Source: UBA2108 sp002713215 (GTDB taxonomy: Bacteria > Bacteroidota > Bacteroidia > Flavobacteriales_G > Salibacteraceae). From it: DNA of 46,482 bases. The stretch covers positions 1-46,482 of the forward strand of contig CALAPY010000050.1 in the NCBI GenBank assembly GCA_937891015.1, given 5' to 3'. Every line of letters starts with the position of its first letter. The stretch's first letter is position 1. The translations under genes were made by a program, and so were the position numbers. The notes beneath the pieces were generated by a model. It was not told the DNA's origin. It saw only the letters and a list, made by a program, of their open reading frames with translations, and did no database searches. Below, piece after piece: positions 43,838 to 46,482 of this stretch.

Positions 43838-44337
43838 AGTATCAGAGCCAATTGGTTTATTTCAGTTAGCAACGAAATGGGGTGGAAGTAGTTTAACACC
43901 AGGTACCCTATAAGAACCAGGCTTTGGTAGCCGGCCAAAGGAACCGTATTGCTTCGTTTGATCAATTGAACCAGCAGGTGTAAGATTCCGGCTCCAATAA
44001 ATGATATGGAAAGGAAAATCAGGTATTCCAGGGTGCTAAACAGGGGAGTGATCGCAACCAGAAAAAGAAGATCACCCATTCCCAAGGATTTATTAATTGG
44101 AGTTCGTGTTTTTAGCCAATGCAATCCAACCACAGAAGTGAGTAGTAACACGCTAATAATCAAAGACCAGGGAATGGATTCCAGGAAATCGAAGGATTGA
44201 AACCTTAGGTAACTGTAGCCCATAGAGAACATTCCCAGCAGTGGAAAAAGCCACCATTGAATGCCCCTGTATTTTAGGTCTTCATAGAACATAAAAAACA
44301 GGATTCCCACACCGAGTAGAAGTGATCCCTCCAACAT
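43834..44337 (-). CDS. Short prepilin peptidase (A24 family)
   Basis: This 167-residue membrane protein has about six hydrophobic segments. The two catalytic aspartates are present: Asp20 in FYEDLKYRG and Asp89 in LGMGDLL (the GxGD motif). It lacks the N-terminal cytoplasmic methyltransferase domain of the usual GspO/PilD (about 270-290 residues), as in compact A24 peptidases. It should cleave the leader of the pseudopilin encoded directly upstream, three bases away; whether the new N-terminus is methylated is unclear. It overlaps gspE by four bases. Confidence 0.85.
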   Translation of the reverse strand: MLEGSLLLGVGILFFMFYEDLKYRGIQWWLFPLLGMFSMGYSYLRFQSFDFLESIPWSLIISVLLLTSVVGLHWLKTRTPINKSLGMGDLLFLVAITPLFSTLEYLIFLSISFIGAGILHLLVQLIKRSNTVPLAGYQSLVLIGYLVLNYFHPISLLTEINQLALIL

Positions 44338-44340
44338 GGA

Positions 44341-44754
44341 TCAGTCTTTTATTACTTCTTTAAGCTGAAGGTCCTGATCGACTTCCCAAACATTATACTG
44401 ACCATCTCCGTCAAAATCTACTACTGCTGTAGCTCGGGCCAGGTAACCAGTATTGCTGTGTTCTACCACTTCAATCTGGTAATTGGCCTGTCCACCGTTG
44501 GTTACCAAGTTCGAATGCTCAAAACCCAAATCGTTAAAGTCGTTCGAATACTTAGAGTGTACATAGAAGTAGGTTTTCTCCAGCGTATGAATGTGTTTTA
44601 GCTGAAGTTTGGCTTCCTGGGCCTTGGCTTCAGCAATTTTGGGCATTAAGTTGGGCAATGCCACTAAAATTAAAATACCAATGATGGCCAGAACGATTAA
44701 TAGTTCGGTTAGCGAAAAGGCATGAATCCTCCTCGAGTTAATTCTTGATTTCAT
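44341..44754 (-). CDS. gspG: Major pseudopilin (GspG/PilA-like)
   Basis: This is a 137-residue prepilin. The leader is RRIHA followed by FSLTELLIVLAIIGILILVALPNL, with cleavage expected before Phe13. Glu17 is the conserved Glu at mature position 5. The residue before the cut is Ala12 instead of the near-invariant Gly. The C-terminal globular part ends with VVDFDGDGQYNVWEVDQ, an Asp-rich loop as in the calcium site of GspG. It is the first gene of the eight-gene operon and the only pilin-like gene seen in the window. A palindromic site lies 47 bases upstream. Confidence 0.88.
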   Translation of the reverse strand: MKSRINSRRIHAFSLTELLIVLAIIGILILVALPNLMPKIAEAKAQEAKLQLKHIHTLEKTYFYVHSKYSNDFNDLGFEHSNLVTNGGQANYQIEVVEHSNTGYLARATAVVDFDGDGQYNVWEVDQDLQLKEVIKD

Positions 44755-44801
44755 AATAAGTGCTTTAGTCGGTAAAGGTCAGCACTTGTTTTGGAATTTT
44801 T

Positions 44802-44819
44802 CTACGTGTATACACGTAG
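44802..44819. promoter_or_regulatory. Perfect 18-bp palindrome upstream of the pseudopilin operon
   Basis: CTACGTGTATACACGTAG is exactly palindromic and lies 47 bases upstream of the pseudopilin ATG. It is a likely operator. As a hairpin it would have a 7-bp stem with TATA loop and TGTTTTT after it on the plus strand, so a plus-strand terminator is the alternative, but no plus-strand gene leads into it. A related sequence, AACGTATACACGTT, lies at 8567-8580. Confidence 0.5.
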
Positions 44820-44871
44820 TGTTTTTCTAAAATGAGAGGGAGTAAGTTGTATGGAAGCTTCTTTTTATTTT

Positions 44872-45351
44872 TTAGAAAGACTTTTCATAGTTGGTCTTAT
44901 TCAAAGCATTTGCTAAATTATTCTCAATCTCCTTGGATATTTCACCATTACGAAAAAATCTATCCAAAAAACTAATAGGTCTGTTATATTGAATTAGAAG
45001 AGTTCTTTCATTTAGTTGGATTTTGTATAGTTTAAAAAAAGTTGACAATACTGAAATTGGATTTACATCAATTCTTCCGGCATTTTTTTTATCCAGATAA
45101 TAACCCTTGGTTATCCATGACTTTACTACCAACTTATTATTAATAACATGAATTGTATAAGTGAACGATGTCCATTTTAAAAAGAAAAAAGTTATCAAAG
45201 AATAAAAAGAAAAGTATACTAAATATCCATTGGAGTATATTAGACTATAATTTCCGATTACAAAAGGAATCAATAATACAATGGGGAGAGGTAATGCAAT
45301 AAAGAAAAGAGATATCCATTTACATATTAAATCTATACCTAGAATTTTCAT
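44872..45351 (-). CDS. Small membrane protein with PH-like domain
   Basis: This 159-residue protein has two N-terminal membrane helices (about 12-33 and 41-62). They are followed by a soluble beta-rich part (about 65-155: FTYTIHVINNKLVVKSWITKGYYLDKKNAGRIDVNPIS... RTLLIQYNRPISFL) of the bacterial PH-domain type that follows a helical hairpin. The function of such proteins is mostly unknown. It is upstream of the pilus operon on the same strand, with the palindrome in between, so it is probably independent. A near-match promoter box (TACTTTTA) lies upstream around 45390. Confidence 0.55.
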   Translation of the reverse strand: MKILGIDLICKWISLFFIALPLPIVLLIPFVIGNYSLIYSNGYLVYFSFYSLITFFFLKWTSFTYTIHVINNKLVVKSWITKGYYLDKKNAGRIDVNPISVLSTFFKLYKIQLNERTLLIQYNRPISFLDRFFRNGEISKEIENNLANALNKTNYEKSF

Positions 45352-45519
45352 AAAATCTCTAACATAAGTCTGATAGATTTATGAATCTAAAAGTAAGAAC
45401 ATTCTTATTAAAATGGCCTGAAACACCTAAATTTATTATTGTTCCGGATTCGGAATAATAATGGATTTAAATCATGAATTTAGCCAATAATGCTTGATTT
45501 TCTTAAAAAATACGGATAA

Positions 45520-45625
45520 CTTCTGTGACCTACGCGTTGTAAACGCACAGTCTGCATGTCGCCGTAGCCTTACCGCGTTCGTGTACTAGCTTTTGCGGTT
45601 GCGAAGCAGAGGCGCTAGCTTCTTT
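45520..45625. repeat. GC-rich structured intergenic repeat
   Basis: CTGTG (45523-45527) pairs with CACAG (45546-45550), enclosing GCGTT-GTA-AACGC (45533-45545). Further on, GCTTTTGC pairs imperfectly with GCGAAGC, and GAAGC pairs with GCTTC, around 45588-45622. The block is GC-rich inside an AT-rich region and shares TGTGCGTTT (reverse strand) with positions 4-12 of the window. It is probably a dispersed palindromic repeat. The rest of 45352-45668 holds nothing that I can recognise. Confidence 0.4.
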
Positions 45626-45668
45626 TTGTTTTTTAGGAAGTATTACCTGATTATTTTAGATATTCTCA

Positions 45669-46482
45669 TCACTTTATCAATGATACGCTAGAACCTTCTT
45701 TGCTGCTTTCAATTTTGAATAGGCCCAAACCAGCAACGGAATGATATACCAAAACTGAATTTGAATCCAGGCTATTTAAGCCATCCGCTAAAATTTTCTC
45801 AGCCTTTAAATCGGTTAATTCCATTCCACTGATCACATCACTTTTGTTCTCACCTAATTTATAATCGATTCGCCCTAAACTTTCCAAATTCGAATTAAAA
45901 ACATAGACTGTATTTATTAATTCTGTTGTTCGATACATACTATGTAAAAAGATAAAATCTCCAACCTTAGAAAAGGCACCCAAAAAATTTTCATTCTTGT
46001 TCAATTCAATACCCAGCACATGTGTTTTTGATTGAATTGCCTTTCTTTCTTCCGAAAACAAAGTCATTGAAATGGACTGTGGGTTAGCCATTTTGCAAAC
46101 ATTAGCATAGCTTTTATCTCCTTGAATTGAAATAGTTATGTAACCTTCATCCTCTGGATTTTGACAAATCCAGCCAGCGGTTTTTGTTGATTTAGAGCTC
46201 GAACTTTCGCAAATAAAATTATTTTGAATACCCGTGGCATTGTAACGAAACAGTGGTTGAATAAATTGATTGTTACTAATTATTGGCGAAATACACGTAA
46301 AATTATCGCTTTCCTCTCCGAGTTTCAGGATGGAAGAATTCGTTGTTTTTTGAGAGGCTTTTACGGTCACAAATTCGATTTGTTTTAGATCGGCTTTACC
46401 ATTACTGCCTATGTTTCCTTCCAGCTCAAAAGGAGCAATCCAATTGTAATCTGAAACGGGACCGGTAAGATTAGCAGTAAAG
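45669..46482 (-). CDS. Unidentified beta-rich protein, truncated at the window edge
   Basis: The minus-strand frame is open from the stop at 45669 to the right edge, giving about 270 residues of the C-terminal part; the true start lies outside. There is an internal GTG, but coding continues before it (TGPVSDYNWIAPFELEGNIGSNGKADLKQIEF). The visible part is beta-rich with repeated strand-turn patterns (FIFLHSMYRTTELINTVYVFNSNLESLGRIDYKLGENK, SNSVLVYHSVAGLGLFKI), reminiscent of a propeller. No sorting domain is present at the C-terminus (EGSSVSLIK). I do not recognise the family. Confidence 0.55.
   Translation of the reverse strand, partial: FTANLTGPVSDYNWIAPFELEGNIGSNGKADLKQIEFVTVKASQKTTNSSILKLGEESDNFTCISPIISNNQFIQPLFRYNATGIQNNFICESSSSKSTKTAGWICQNPEDEGYITISIQGDKSYANVCKMANPQSISMTLFSEERKAIQSKTHVLGIELNKNENFLGAFSKVGDFIFLHSMYRTTELINTVYVFNSNLESLGRIDYKLGENKSDVISGMELTDLKAEKILADGLNSLDSNSVLVYHSVAGLGLFKIESSKEGSSVSLIK

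Noticed and set aside
1..46482. tRNA or rRNA genes, CRISPR arrays, insertion sequences or prophage
   Set aside because: I saw no tRNA arm patterns in the intergenic regions, no regularly spaced repeats, and no transposase, integrase or phage structural proteins.

Overview
The window reads as chromosome of a member of the Bacteroidota, probably a Flavobacteriales-type marine or aquatic bacterium. The evidence is an AT-rich base composition, many TAnnTTTG promoter boxes (the Bacteroidota -7 element), type IX secretion sorting domains of both the type A and the CHU_C (gliding-motility-associated) kind, a PorP/SprF protein, OmpA proteins with PD40 propellers, and a TonB receptor under a cobalamin riboswitch. 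I see no rRNA, tRNA, CRISPR array, insertion sequence or prophage. The right edge cuts a gene.

Layout. 1-8.5 kb: a small secreted papain-fold protein, a secreted metallophosphoesterase, a DUF1905/YdeI plus DUF3820 pair, a large CHU_C surface protein, a TonB-like protein and a GTDC1-like (DUF3524) glycosyltransferase. 8.6-14.1 kb: an OmpA/PD40 envelope protein with two OmpA modules, FabG, a membrane protein with a VWA-like domain, and a single-domain response regulator. 14.2-19.9 kb: a cobalamin riboswitch followed by four genes joined by ATGA overlaps (DUF4465 surface protein, a second sorted surface protein, BtuB-like TonB receptor, BtuG-like propeller lipoprotein), which looks like a cobamide capture and uptake operon. 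20.0-23.6 kb: three tandem paralogues of increasing complexity, with a carboxypeptidase-regulatory-like domain, then TPRs, then a shared C-terminal module. 23.6-33.5 kb: a bestrophin-like channel, a T9SS cassette (1467-residue SBBP/PKD/CHU_C adhesin, PorP/SprF, PorE-like OmpA protein) and a DUF819 permease.

33.5-36.5 kb holds rtcB2, prfH and a TPR protein with a lysine-rich tail in one tight operon. Ahead of it lies a candidate leader RNA with its own promoter box, a 17-codon reading frame, a hairpin overlapping that frame's stop codon and an intrinsic terminator. RtcB2-PrfH is known as a repair and rescue pair for ribosomes cut in the 16S decoding region, so a translated attenuator in front of it would be a sensible damage sensor. 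This is my best candidate for something undescribed.

37.3-44.8 kb is an eight-gene, nearly gapless operon for a stripped-down type II secretion or type IV pilus-like machine: pseudopilin, short prepilin peptidase, GspE ATPase, secretin, GspL/PilM-N-like, GspM/PilO-like, a repeat lipoprotein and GspC/PilP-like. No GspF/PilC platform gene and no minor pseudopilins are in it. A perfect 18-bp palindrome sits just upstream. The last 1.7 kb holds a small PH-like membrane protein, a GC-rich structured intergenic region and the 3' part of a truncated gene.
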